Assembly (NCBI RefSeq): GCF_029255145.1
Contig: NZ_JAPUVQ010000111.1
Coordinates: 1 to 64,000 of the forward strand
DNA length: 64,000 bases
Reading direction: 5' to 3'
Source: Accumulibacter sp003538495
GTDB taxonomy: Bacteria > Pseudomonadota > Gammaproteobacteria > Burkholderiales > Rhodocyclaceae
Part shown: in pieces, positions 16,525 through 24,294 of the stretch
Position numbering within the stretch: position 1 is the stretch's first letter
Layout: the number at the start of each line of letters is the position of its first letter
The notes under the pieces: generated by a model
What the model was told of the DNA's origin: nothing
What the model saw: only the letters and a program-made list of their open reading frames with translations
Database searches by the model: none
Program-made: the position numbers and the translations under genes

Positions 16525-17067
16525 TCAACGCTTGCTGAAACTCAGAGTCACTTCGCCGAGAGCGAAGCCGAACTTGCGCATCTGCGAGCGGTTGAGCATC
16601 ACCTTGTCGTCGATCAGGAACATCCAGTCGTCGAAGTCGACGTTCCACACCCGGCCATCGACCGGCAAGGCCAGCACGTAGCGCCAACGCAGGGCGTTGC
16701 CCGCGGCCTCGCCCTGGGCAACGCCGACCACGTCATCGGCGAGGCCCACGTAGCGTGCTGCATCGACCCGGGTGATGGTCCATACCCGGCGCGAGGTCGT
16801 CCCGTCCGACCACCAGAAGTGCTCGTCGAGCGTGCCGACATCGACCCCGTCGCGCTTCTGCCAACTGGCGTCGATGACCACGTGAAAACGTTTGATCACC
16901 GCGCCCGACCGATCCTGGAACATTCCCCAGCCGTCGATCGTGCCATTGAAGTACGTCGCCAGATCGAGCACCGGCTGTTCGGCATGATAGCGCTCGACCG
17001 GTACGCTGGAACAGCCGCCCAGCCCGATTATTCCGCAAGCGAAACACGCCAGCCACAGATTTTTCAT
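16525..17067 (-). CDS. DUF3833 lipoprotein
   Basis: A 180-residue lipoprotein. The ATG at 17067, preceded by GGAGG, starts a lipoprotein signal (MKNLWLACFACGIIGLGGCSS) with the lipobox LGGC and lipidated Cys19. The mature part has the DUF3833 pattern: YFNGTIDGWGMFQDRSGAV, FHVVIDASW, a central EHFWWSDGTTSRRVWTI and the closing MLNRSQMRKFGFALGEVTLSF. The fold resembles calycin-like lipid-binding barrels. A longer reading frame upstream lies antisense to nothing useful and overlaps the MFS gene, so it is rejected. It overlaps the MFS stop by four bases. Confidence 0.9.
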   Translation of the reverse strand: MKNLWLACFACGIIGLGGCSSVPVERYHAEQPVLDLATYFNGTIDGWGMFQDRSGAVIKRFHVVIDASWQKRDGVDVGTLDEHFWWSDGTTSRRVWTITRVDAARYVGLADDVVGVAQGEAAGNALRWRYVLALPVDGRVWNVDFDDWMFLIDDKVMLNRSQMRKFGFALGEVTLSFSKR

Positions 17068-18353
17068 GAAACCACCTCCAGAACTTTGCGCCAACGCCAG
17101 GCCAGCACTGCCGCGGTCGTCTTGAAGAGCAATGGCAGCAAACAATAGATGGCGGCGAGGCCGCCGCTGGTCCCGACAACTCCCGGCTGGTAGCCGACCA
17201 GATCGAGCAGCGGCAGCGACAGGCCGGCAGCCAGCGCCAGGTTGAGTTTGGCGACCAGATTCCACCAGCCGAAGTAGGCGCCAGCCCGTGCCGATTTGCC
17301 AACCGCCCGAGCGACGCCGCCGCGGTGCTCCGCGAGGTCGGCGACAAGTGCCGCCGGCAAGGTCAGGTCGGCACCCAGCGCCGCACCCGAAAGCAGGCAA
17401 ACGACGGCGAAAGGCCAGACGTCGCCGGCACCCAGGCCCCAGGCCCAGGCGAAAGAGACGACCGCGACCAGCATCGAAGCGATCCAGCCCGGTACGCGAC
17501 CGACGCGCCGAGCGAGGATCACCCACAGCGGCAGGAATGCAACGCCGCTGACGAAGTACAGCGCCAGAAAGGCGCCACTCCAGGCTTCGGCCTGGAGAAC
17601 GTCGGCGACGTAGAACAGCACCAGCGTCGCCGGCAGGGCCGCGGCAATACCATTGACGACAAAAACCGCCAGCAGTCGGCGAAAGGCGCGATCTTCGAGG
17701 ACACCGCGCAGATCGCCGAAGAGACTGCCGCTGGCCGGCGTCCGTGCCGCCGACGGCGGCGAACCCGCCAGCGTCCACGCGGCCAGCGCAAAAAGCAGCA
17801 GCGGGAAAAGCTGTGCGACCCCGGACAGCCCGCTCGCCAGATCGGGCGAGAGCAGACCGGGAAGCGTCGCCGCCAGCACCACGCCGAGCAGGCCGAAGCC
17901 CTCGCGACTGGCCGTCAGCCGCGTTCGCTCGCCGGCATCACGGCCGAGTTCGGCGCCCCACGCCTGATAAGCGACGCTGACAAGCGAGAAGCCGAAGTAG
18001 GTCAGCAGCATCGACGCCAACAGCCACCATGGCGCACCGCTGGCTGGCGGCTGCAGCAGGGCGAGCATGCCCAGCGCCAGGCACGGCAGAGCCAGCAGGA
18101 TCAGTCGCTGCCGGCTTGCTGCGCGGTCACTCCAGCCGCCAAGCAGGGGGTCGATAGCGGCATCGAGCAAGCGCGCCGCCAGCAGCAGCGCGCCCAGCAG
18201 GCTCAGGCGCATGTCGGCGGCTTCGGCGTAGAGCCGGGGCACGTGCACGTACACCGGCAGGGCGGCCATCGCCAGCGGCAGACCGAGCGCGCCGTACGCA
18301 AAGAGCTGCCGGCGCGGGATGGCGACCGCCTGCGCGATTCTGGAGGATGACAC
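17064..18353 (-). CDS. MFS transporter of the operon (GPH-like)
   Basis: A 429-residue membrane protein with about twelve hydrophobic helices. The segment LLAARLLDAAIDPLLGGWSDRA (about 56-78) matches the loop-2/3 signature of the glycoside-pentoside-hexuronide-cation symporter branch (D-P-x-x-G-x-x-x-D-R). MFS members of this type recur in CFA-synthase/DUF1365 operons, where a sugar substrate seems unlikely; a lipid or amphipathic compound is possible. It is two bases from the chalcone-isomerase-like gene and overlaps the DUF3833 gene by four bases. The substrate is unknown. Confidence 0.9.
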   Translation of the reverse strand: MSSSRIAQAVAIPRRQLFAYGALGLPLAMAALPVYVHVPRLYAEAADMRLSLLGALLLAARLLDAAIDPLLGGWSDRAASRQRLILLALPCLALGMLALLQPPASGAPWWLLASMLLTYFGFSLVSVAYQAWGAELGRDAGERTRLTASREGFGLLGVVLAATLPGLLSPDLASGLSGVAQLFPLLLFALAAWTLAGSPPSAARTPASGSLFGDLRGVLEDRAFRRLLAVFVVNGIAAALPATLVLFYVADVLQAEAWSGAFLALYFVSGVAFLPLWVILARRVGRVPGWIASMLVAVVSFAWAWGLGAGDVWPFAVVCLLSGAALGADLTLPAALVADLAEHRGGVARAVGKSARAGAYFGWWNLVAKLNLALAAGLSLPLLDLVGYQPGVVGTSGGLAAIYCLLPLLFKTTAAVLAWRWRKVLEVVS

Positions 18354-18355
18354 GC

Positions 18356-18880
18356 TCAGAGCCCCGGTGGCTTGAGGAGAGCGGCGCGCAGAGCCGGGCT
18401 GCGGCTGCGCGGATCGAGCCAGATGGCGAAGAACAGGCGGGCAAATTCGGCGTCGCTGATTTCGCCAGTGGGCACACCACGGTAGAAGAAGGCCGCCCCT
18501 CGCCCCGGGTAATGGACGCCGACAATGGTCTCACCCTCCCTCACATCCGGGAAGACCCGCTGCAACTCAGCCTGCCAGCGCTGCAACTGCGCCTCGCCGG
18601 CGCCGAGTCGGCGCAGTTCGTCTAGCGTGGTCTGGATCAGCCGGTCGCGCGGGATATCGCGGCGATACTCCAGTTGCAGCGCGGTTGGCACATCCGCTGC
18701 CGGATTGGCAGTCGGCGGCCCGGCGACCCACAGCGTGGCGCGATAAAGCGCGAAGCCCAGCCAGGTCATTTCACCGCTGCCCCACTGCCGCCAGGCAGTG
18801 CCGGTTTCGTGCAGCGCATCGGGCAGAGCGTGGACCAGCGTGCTGCCGGCGAGCAAGAACGCGGCGAACAGCTTCCTCAT
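18356..18880 (-). CDS. chalcone-isomerase-like periplasmic protein
   Basis: A 174-residue protein with a signal peptide (MRKLFAAFLLAGSTLVHA, about 1-18). The mature part begins LPDALHETGTAWRQWGSGEMTWLGFALYRATLWV, the usual pattern of bacterial chalcone-isomerase-like (CHI fold) proteins, and ends in a GRGAAFFYRGVPTGEISD segment followed by FARLFFAIWLDPRS. Plant CHI-fold relatives bind fatty acids; bacterial members have no proven reaction. It sits between CFA-synthase and MFS genes (four-base overlap upstream, two-base gap downstream). A lipid-binding role in the periplasm is inference. Confidence 0.87.
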   Translation of the reverse strand: MRKLFAAFLLAGSTLVHALPDALHETGTAWRQWGSGEMTWLGFALYRATLWVAGPPTANPAADVPTALQLEYRRDIPRDRLIQTTLDELRRLGAGEAQLQRWQAELQRVFPDVREGETIVGVHYPGRGAAFFYRGVPTGEISDAEFARLFFAIWLDPRSRSPALRAALLKPPGL

Positions 18881-20115
18881 CGGGCGTGCGCCAGCTCGAA
18901 CTGCACGACGTCAGTCGCGCCGCTGTTGAAGCCCGCCTGACAGTACGCCAGGTAGAAGCGCCAGAGACGACGGAAGCGTTCGTCAAAACCTTGTGCTTCG
19001 ATGGCCGGCCAGTGCCGCTCGAAGTTTGCCGACCATTCGGCCAGGGTCCGCGAGTAGTCGCGTCCGAAGGCAAAGGCGTCGCGCACCACCAGCCCGGCGC
19101 GGGCCGCGCGCTCGCCAAACACCGCCCGGCTCGGCAACATGCCGCCGGGGAAGACATGCTGTTGAATGAAATCGGTGCCACGCCGGTAGCGCGCGAACAG
19201 CCTGTCAGCGATGGTGATGCTCTGCACCATCGCCCGGCCGCCTGGCGCCAGCAGGCACTGCAGGGTCGCAAAGTAGGTCGGCCACCAACGTTCGCCGACG
19301 GCTTCGAACATCTCGATCGAGACAATGTGATCGAACTGCTCACCGACCAGATCGCGGTAGTCGCGCAACTCGATCTTCACCTGCTGCGTGACGCCGGCAA
19401 GACGCATGCGCTGACGGGCATACTCGAACTGCGCCGGCGACAGCGTCAGGCCGACGACCTGCAGGCCAGCCTCGCGCGCCGCGGTTTCGGCAAAGGCGCC
19501 CCAGCCACAGCCGATTTCCAGCACGCGCTGGCCGGGGCTGGCGTCAAGCCGCTGGATGATTCGCCGGTACTTGGCGAGTTGCGCAGCGGCCATCGACCGT
19601 GGCGCGTCGCTGGAGTAGAGGGCGCTCGAGTAGCTCATCGTCGGGTCCAGCCACAGGCGGTAGAAGTCGTTGCCCAGATCGTAGTGCGCCATGATGTTTC
19701 GCCGCGAACCGGAGCGCGTGTTGGCGTTCAGCAAGTGCCGCAGGAGCGCACTCAGCAGTCCCCACCAGTGTCCATAGAGCGCTCGCGACATCGACTGCCG
19801 ATTGTCGGCGAACAGGGTGAGCAGAGCCGTGAGGTCCGGACTGTGCCAGTGACCGTCGATCCACGCCTCGGCGAGACCGACGTCGCCGCGCTCGAGCACC
19901 CAATCGAAGACCGACCAACTGCCGATCTCGAGCAGCGTGCTGCTGTTGCCGTTGTCGTGCTGACCAAAGCGCAGCCGGTCGCCGTCGGGCAGCCGGACTT
20001 CGAGGCTACCGTGTTCGATCCCTTCGAGCAGCGCGAGCACCGCCCGCGCGCTGCGCGGCGCCTGCCTGACAGCAGCGGCCGTAGGGAAGGTGAGAATGTT
20101 TTGGATGCCGATCAT
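18877..20115 (-). CDS. cyclopropane-fatty-acyl-phospholipid synthase-like SAM methyltransferase
   Basis: A 412-residue protein. An N-terminal membrane-contact domain (about 20-130) is followed by the family motif NIMAHYDLGNDFYRLWLD (140-157) and a class I SAM-methyltransferase fold (VLEIGCGWGAF, 198-208; DHIVSIEMFEAVG, later). SAM would methylate or cyclopropanate unsaturated acyl chains of phospholipids at the inner leaflet. In the segment YSSALY the Cys of E. coli Cfa (YSCA) is Ser, as I recall is common in the CfaS/Ufa branch linked to light or singlet-oxygen regulons. It overlaps DUF1365 and chalcone-isomerase-like genes by four bases each. Confidence 0.93.
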   Translation of the reverse strand: MIGIQNILTFPTAAAVRQAPRSARAVLALLEGIEHGSLEVRLPDGDRLRFGQHDNGNSSTLLEIGSWSVFDWVLERGDVGLAEAWIDGHWHSPDLTALLTLFADNRQSMSRALYGHWWGLLSALLRHLLNANTRSGSRRNIMAHYDLGNDFYRLWLDPTMSYSSALYSSDAPRSMAAAQLAKYRRIIQRLDASPGQRVLEIGCGWGAFAETAAREAGLQVVGLTLSPAQFEYARQRMRLAGVTQQVKIELRDYRDLVGEQFDHIVSIEMFEAVGERWWPTYFATLQCLLAPGGRAMVQSITIADRLFARYRRGTDFIQQHVFPGGMLPSRAVFGERAARAGLVVRDAFAFGRDYSRTLAEWSANFERHWPAIEAQGFDERFRRLWRFYLAYCQAGFNSGATDVVQFELAHAR

Positions 20116-20894
20116 CGGCTGGTCTCCTCAAGTGGCGGTTCTGGTTTGCGGAACAACGGGACGCGCTTGACCCACAGCCTCAGCGCCTGCCAGTGAATGC
20201 GCCAGACGACGCCAAGAGTCAGCAGCGGGAAGCGCAAGAAGGCCTTGATCAGGGGGCCGCTGGTCAGCGTTTCGGCCTGGCCGGAAATCGCGGTGTGCAA
20301 CAGGTCCCCTCCCTCGTCGCCGTGATCGATTCGCGCGAGACGCCAGGTGGCGATGCCGTCTGATCCGCAACGCCAGTGGAAGCGGAAGCGGTAGTGGCCG
20401 GCGACATCCATGAACGGCGACACATGGAAAACCTTGCGCTGCTCGAGGGTCTCGCCGTCGCGGATCGGTCGACCGTCGGTATTCGCCAGCAGGTAGTTGT
20501 GACGCTCGCCGAAGGTGTTGTTGACTTCGGCCAGAACGGCAAGCAACTGCCCGTCGCGGTCGTGGCAGAACCACAGGCTGATCGGGTTGAAGACGAAACC
20601 GAGCAGGCGCGGAAAGCACTGCAGCCAAATCTCGCCATCGGCGCCGATCCCTTCTCGCTGCAGCAGCCCCTGGATCCAGGGCAGCGGATGCGATCCGTCG
20701 CGCGCGCCGTGGTCGGCAAAATGGAAACTGAAGAGATTCCAGCGATTGACAGCGAACAGCGCGCTGCTCGATTGTTCGACGCGCGCGAGCGGCAGCACGC
20801 AGAAGCAGACCGGGTAGACGAAGCGATTGGCCACCGGCCGCACCCGACGGTGCATGACCTGGCCGAAGAAGAGGCGAGCCGGCGCCGCGTTCAT
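20112..20894 (-). CDS. DUF1365 family protein
   Basis: A 260-residue DUF1365 protein. The start APARLFFGQVMHRRVRPVANRFVYPV, then WFCHDRDGQLLAVLAEVNNTFGERHNYLL and KVFHVSPFMDVAGHYRFRF, are family signatures. DUF1365 genes are nearly always beside a CFA-synthase-like methyltransferase and an FAD amine-oxidase-like gene, as here, so it probably takes part in the same fatty-acid modification. No catalytic residues are proven. It is cytoplasmic or peripheral: no signal peptide is seen, and the C-terminus is basic. It overlaps both neighbours by four bases. Confidence 0.92.
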   Translation of the reverse strand: MNAAPARLFFGQVMHRRVRPVANRFVYPVCFCVLPLARVEQSSSALFAVNRWNLFSFHFADHGARDGSHPLPWIQGLLQREGIGADGEIWLQCFPRLLGFVFNPISLWFCHDRDGQLLAVLAEVNNTFGERHNYLLANTDGRPIRDGETLEQRKVFHVSPFMDVAGHYRFRFHWRCGSDGIATWRLARIDHGDEGGDLLHTAISGQAETLTSGPLIKAFLRFPLLTLGVVWRIHWQALRLWVKRVPLFRKPEPPLEETSR

Positions 20895-22231
20895 GCAGCG
20901 AGTTCCGCGGTTCGCGTTGCTGCCGGCCGTTCCCGGGCAGCCCCATCGACACCCTGCCAGGGCGCGTGGCAGCCCATCGCGTTAGCTACTTGCAGCGCCG
21001 ACTTGAGGCCGTCCTCGTGGAAACCGTAGCCATTCCAGGCGCCGCAGAACCATACCCCACGCGCCCCGGAGATGGCCGGCAACTGCCGCTGCGCGGCGAT
21101 CGCCGACGCGTCGAAGATGGGGTGTTGGTATTCGAATTCGCCGATCACCCGATCGACCAGTGGCTCGCGCTGGGGGTTCAGGGAGAGCATCAGTGGGGTC
21201 TTGAACGGTAGCGGCTGCAGGCGGTTGATCAGGTACGAGACGCTGACCGGACACCGCTCGCCCTCGCCGCCGCTCGACAGATAATTCCACGCTGACCACA
21301 GCGCCGGCGAACGCGGCAGCAGATCGGCGTCGGTATGCAGGACGGCCCGGTTGGGCGCATAGCGGATGGCGCCCAGCAATTGGCGCTCGGCCCGCGTCGC
21401 CGTGTCTCCCATGATCGCCAGCGCCTGGTCGCTGTGACAGGCGAGGACGATCTGGTCGTAGTGCTCAACCCCCTGATCGGTATGCAAGCGCAGATCGCCG
21501 GCGCGGTGACCGACTGCACGCACCGGCGTCGCCAGGCGGACATCGTCTAGGCAGGCCGCGAGCTTTCTGACATATTCCCGCCCGCCGCCGCTGACTGTTC
21601 GCCAGAGCGGACGGTCGAAGACCTGCAGCAAGCCGTGATTGCGGCAGAAGCGAACGAAACTGGCCAGCGGGTAGTCGAGCATTGCCGCTGCCGGGCACGA
21701 CCAGATCGCCGCAGCCATCGGCAGCAGGTACCAGTCGGCAAAGGGGCGCGAGTAGCCGCCGATGGCCAGGAATTCACGCAGGCTCAAACGCTCTTCGCAG
21801 TCGCCGGGATTGCTCTCCAGCCAGGCGACACTCTCGCGGTTGAAGCGCACGATATCGGACAGCATCCGCCAGAAGTCCGGCCGCAGCAGATTCCTCTTCT
21901 GCCCGAAAACAGTCGCCAGGCTGCTGCCCGACCATTCCAGCCTCGGTTCGTCGAGACTGACCGAAAAGGACATTTCGCTCCCGACGCTGGCGACGCCCAG
22001 GTGGGCAAACATCGCCGTCAGATTCGGGTAGGTCTGGGTGTTGAACACCAGGAATCCGGTATCGACCGGGTAGCGCACGCCCTCCAGCGTCACATCGACC
22101 GTGTTGGTGTGACCGCCGAGAGTCGCAGCCGCCTCGTACAGCGTCACCCGGTGTTTCTGCGACAGCAGCCAGGCACTGGCCAAACCCGAAATCCCGGCGC
22201 CGACCACGGCGATACGTTGTCCGCCACGCAT
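20891..22231 (-). CDS. FAD-dependent amine-oxidase-like oxidoreductase
   Basis: A 446-residue flavoprotein starting at the ATG at 22231, where the FAD-binding strand begins (RIAVVGAGISGLASAWLL, about 5-22; GxGxxG present). The second signature, TLYEAAATLGGHTNTVDV, and GFLVFNTQTYPNLTAMF identify the NAD(P)-binding Rossmann amine-oxidase-like family that accompanies DUF1365 and CFA synthase. The C-terminal GVWFCGAWNGYGFHEDGLKSA is the FAD-closing motif. It may desaturate or oxidise the methylated acyl chain; relatives are involved in furan-fatty-acid or similar pathways, which is inference here. It starts two bases after folE2. Confidence 0.92.
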   Translation of the reverse strand: MRGGQRIAVVGAGISGLASAWLLSQKHRVTLYEAAATLGGHTNTVDVTLEGVRYPVDTGFLVFNTQTYPNLTAMFAHLGVASVGSEMSFSVSLDEPRLEWSGSSLATVFGQKRNLLRPDFWRMLSDIVRFNRESVAWLESNPGDCEERLSLREFLAIGGYSRPFADWYLLPMAAAIWSCPAAAMLDYPLASFVRFCRNHGLLQVFDRPLWRTVSGGGREYVRKLAACLDDVRLATPVRAVGHRAGDLRLHTDQGVEHYDQIVLACHSDQALAIMGDTATRAERQLLGAIRYAPNRAVLHTDADLLPRSPALWSAWNYLSSGGEGERCPVSVSYLINRLQPLPFKTPLMLSLNPQREPLVDRVIGEFEYQHPIFDASAIAAQRQLPAISGARGVWFCGAWNGYGFHEDGLKSALQVANAMGCHAPWQGVDGAARERPAATRTAELAA

Positions 22232-22233
22232 GT

Positions 22234-23049
22234 TTATCCCCCCGTCCTTTCGGCGTTTTCGCCGCTGATCTCGGCGTAAGCCGAATGGTTGTGAATCGAC
22301 TCGAAGTTTTCGGACTTCACTGTCCAGGACGCGATGCGCTGGTCTTTCATCAGCCGTAGGGCGATATCGCGGACCAGGTCTTCGACGAACTTGGGGTTGT
22401 CGTAGGCGCGCTCGGTGACCCACTTCTCGTCAGGCCGCTTGAGCAGCCCGAAGACCTCGCACGAAGCCTCTTCCTCGGCCAGCCGAACCAGCTCCTCCGG
22501 GGTCATCCCGGAGCACAGCCGGGCGCTGATCGTGATGTGCGAGCGCTGGTTGTGCGCGCCGTAGGCGCTGATCTCCTTGGAGCACGGGCACAGGCTGGTT
22601 ACCGGCGCGACCACCTCCAGCGTCAGCTCGGTCGGCCGTCCTTCGGGCTTTTCGGCGATCATCCGCACCTCGTAGTCGAGCAGACTTTCGACTGTCGATA
22701 CCGGCGCCGCCTTGCTGATGAAATAGGGGAAGGCGAGTTCGATCTCGCCGCTCGTCGCCTCCAGCCGGAGCAGCATTTCGTCCAGCATGCGCAACAGTCG
22801 ATTGACGTTCAGCGGTGCGCGCTTCTGCTCGACCAGCTCGACAAAGCGCGACATGTGCGTTCCCTTGACTTCCGGTGGCAAGCCCACGGACATCGACAGA
22901 GTGGCGACGGTGTTCTGGACCTTGCCGGCGGCGTCGAGCAGTGCCAGCGGGTAGCGCAGGCCCTTGACGCCAACCTTGTTAATCGCCAGTTGGCGCAGGT
23001 CGGCAGTGGCCTGGATGTCAGGAAGAAAGAAGTGTTCTGGTGCATTCAT
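22234..23049 (-). CDS. folE2: GTP cyclohydrolase FolE2 (type IB)
   Basis: A 271-residue enzyme that converts GTP to 7,8-dihydroneopterin triphosphate for folate (and pterin) synthesis. Motifs: GTHMSRFVE (63-71), FPYFISKAAPVS (107-118), CPCSK (154-158, containing the essential Cys), NQRSH (167-171) and a C-terminal ESIHNHSAYAEI. FolE2 works without strict Zn dependence, which helps under Zn starvation or oxidative stress. Its place inside a lipid operon with glutathione peroxidase suggests pterin supply under photo- or oxidative stress, for example for a photolyase antenna; no photolyase is in the window. Length is normal. Confidence 0.94.
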   Translation of the reverse strand: MNAPEHFFLPDIQATADLRQLAINKVGVKGLRYPLALLDAAGKVQNTVATLSMSVGLPPEVKGTHMSRFVELVEQKRAPLNVNRLLRMLDEMLLRLEATSGEIELAFPYFISKAAPVSTVESLLDYEVRMIAEKPEGRPTELTLEVVAPVTSLCPCSKEISAYGAHNQRSHITISARLCSGMTPEELVRLAEEEASCEVFGLLKRPDEKWVTERAYDNPKFVEDLVRDIALRLMKDQRIASWTVKSENFESIHNHSAYAEISGENAERTGG

Positions 23050-23100
23050 GGTGTGTCTCCAGGGAAGAGAGGCGACGGGTGGTCGGTGGCGGGATGGCGG

Positions 23101-23661
23101 TCACTGCTTGCCGAGAAACTGGTCAATCCTGGCGAGCAACATGGGGTCGTCCGGCTTGACGCGGCTGCCGAAGCTGAGCACCTGCCGGCCGCCGCGATCG
23201 ATCAGGTACTTGTGGAAGTTCCATCGCGGCTGTTCACCGGCCGCCTTGGCGAGTTGCGCGTAGAAAGGGCTGGCATTGGCACCGACGACCGTGGCCTTGG
23301 CAAACATCGGGAACTGCACGCCGTAGGTCAGCCGGCAGAACTCGGCGATCTCCTGATTGTTGCCGGGTTCCTGATCGCCAAAGTCGTTCGAGGGGAAACC
23401 CACCACGACCAGCCCCTTGTCCCTGAGACGTGCGTACAGCTTTTCGAGGCCGTCGTATTGCGCCGTAAGGCCGCAGTAGCTGGCGGTATTCACCACCAGC
23501 AAGACCTTGCCCCGCCACTGGCACAGCGACTGGGTCGTCTGACCCTGCAGCGTGGTGAAGCTGTGTTGCAGCAGCGGCGGGCACTGCTCCGCCGCTGCTG
23601 CCAGCGGCGGCGCAAAGGCGCTGATGGCCAGGGCAACGGCGGGGAAAAGCGACAGCGGCAT
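23101..23661 (-). CDS. glutathione peroxidase-like protein, exported
   Basis: A 186-residue thiol peroxidase. The ATG at 23661 is chosen since GGAGA lies seven bases before it and a signal peptide follows (MPLSLFPAVALAISAFAPPLAAAA); a longer frame to 23757 would cover a regulatory dyad. Motifs: NTASYCGLTAQYDGL (peroxidatic Cys about residue 73), FPSNDFGDQEPG (Gln) and RWNFHKYLID (Trp, Asn), making the Cys-Gln-Trp-Asn tetrad. It would reduce peroxides, including lipid peroxides, in the periplasm. As the first gene of the operon it supports a membrane-protection role. It ends 51 bases before folE2. Confidence 0.9.
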   Translation of the reverse strand: MPLSLFPAVALAISAFAPPLAAAAEQCPPLLQHSFTTLQGQTTQSLCQWRGKVLLVVNTASYCGLTAQYDGLEKLYARLRDKGLVVVGFPSNDFGDQEPGNNQEIAEFCRLTYGVQFPMFAKATVVGANASPFYAQLAKAAGEQPRWNFHKYLIDRGGRQVLSFGSRVKPDDPMLLARIDQFLGKQ

Positions 23662-23734
23662 GGTGTTCTCCTGGAAAGTTGGGGGCCGACGAGTCGCCGG
23701 GGCAGCCAACGCGGCATCGACTGCAAGTGGCTTT

Positions 23735-23747
23735 TTGTCCATGACAA
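23735..23747. promoter_or_regulatory. 13-bp dyad, putative LitR/CarH-type operator, site 1
   Basis: TTGTCCATGACAA has perfect five-base inverted arms (TTGTC/GACAA) around a three-base centre. It lies 74 bases upstream of the glutathione-peroxidase ATG. The same design occurs at 23914 and 28381. Confidence 0.6.
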
Positions 23748-23913
23748 CATCCGTCAATCCTGAGCTGGAGCGCGGCGCCGCAGCGATCGCTCCTGAATCG
23801 TGTCGAAAACCATTAAAGTCCGGTAGAGATAGGTGCCATGCAGCGCGACGGTGGCCCTCATCGCCCTTTCAGGCAAGGAATGGTGACTGGGTTACCTACT
23901 GCCTCGCCATAAT

Positions 23914-23926
23914 TTGTCCTAGACAA
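23914..23926. promoter_or_regulatory. 13-bp dyad, putative LitR/CarH-type operator, site 2
   Basis: TTGTCCTAGACAA has perfect five-base arms, extended to six by the flanking T and A. It lies just downstream of the candidate leftward promoter (-10 at 23943-23948), where a bound repressor would block transcription. Confidence 0.62.
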
Positions 23927-23942
23927 AATGTCGTTTGACGCA

Positions 23943-23971
23943 ACCTTAACGCCTGTCTTGGCGGCTGTCAA
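23943..23971 (-). promoter_or_regulatory. candidate sigma-70 promoter of the ten-gene operon
   Basis: On the minus strand TTGACA (23971-23966) is followed after 17 bases by TAAGGT (23948-23943). The -35 is perfect, the -10 weak (three of six). It lies between dyads 2 and 3, an arrangement suited to repression. It is 275-300 bases ahead of the first gene. Confidence 0.4.
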
Positions 23972-23986
23972 TGCCTTGTTGTTATT

Positions 23987-23999
23987 TTGTTCAGGACAA
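23987..23999. promoter_or_regulatory. 13-bp dyad, putative LitR/CarH-type operator, site 3
   Basis: TTGTTCAGGACAA has one mismatch to the perfect arms. It starts 73 bases from site 2, close to the 75-base spacing of the two sites before the regulator gene, and lies upstream of the candidate -35. Confidence 0.5.
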
Positions 24000-24294
24000 C
24001 TGGTACGCTGCGCGCCAGGTGGCAGTCGGCAGCGTCGGGAGATCCGGCTGTTGGCACCAATGCCGAAGGCGCTGAGCGAGGCGCGCGTAGTTACCCACCG
24101 CGAGGACGATAGGCGCACGCCAGAACGCTCACGGGCTGCGTCGGTCGGTCGTGGAGGAGGAAGGCGGGATGGCGACGCTGCCGTAGAACCCGCTCGGCGG
24201 CACCGGCAGCAGGTCGGCCGGACGGCCGGGGTAGCCGATGGGGCTGGACCAGACTGCAATCGGCCCGTCTGGCCGAGCACGCGCAATGAAACGG

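Larger units (their letters stand above)
23662..24294. other. 633-base region with the operon promoter zone and three 13-bp dyads
   Basis: No convincing gene is found here. A leftward frame at 23858-24286 and other frames are Arg/Ser/Pro-rich, lack a ribosome-binding site and run through the dyads, so I do not call them. The region holds three TTGTC-N3-GACAA type sites and a leftward promoter candidate, and leads into the glutathione-peroxidase gene with an unusually long leader. The half towards 24290 shows nothing I can name. Confidence 0.5.

Noticed and set aside
22232..22423. Upstream extension of the FAD oxidoreductase
   Set aside because: It overlaps the end of folE2, is Arg-rich, and the Rossmann motif begins at the ATG at 22231.
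23662..23757. Longer start for the glutathione peroxidase
   Set aside because: It would place dyad site 1 inside the gene and bury the signal peptide; the ATG at 23661 has a good ribosome-binding site.
23858..24286. 142-residue leftward frame before the glutathione-peroxidase gene
   Set aside because: Arg/Ser/Pro-rich with no motif or ribosome-binding site, and it covers two of the 13-bp dyads and the promoter candidate.
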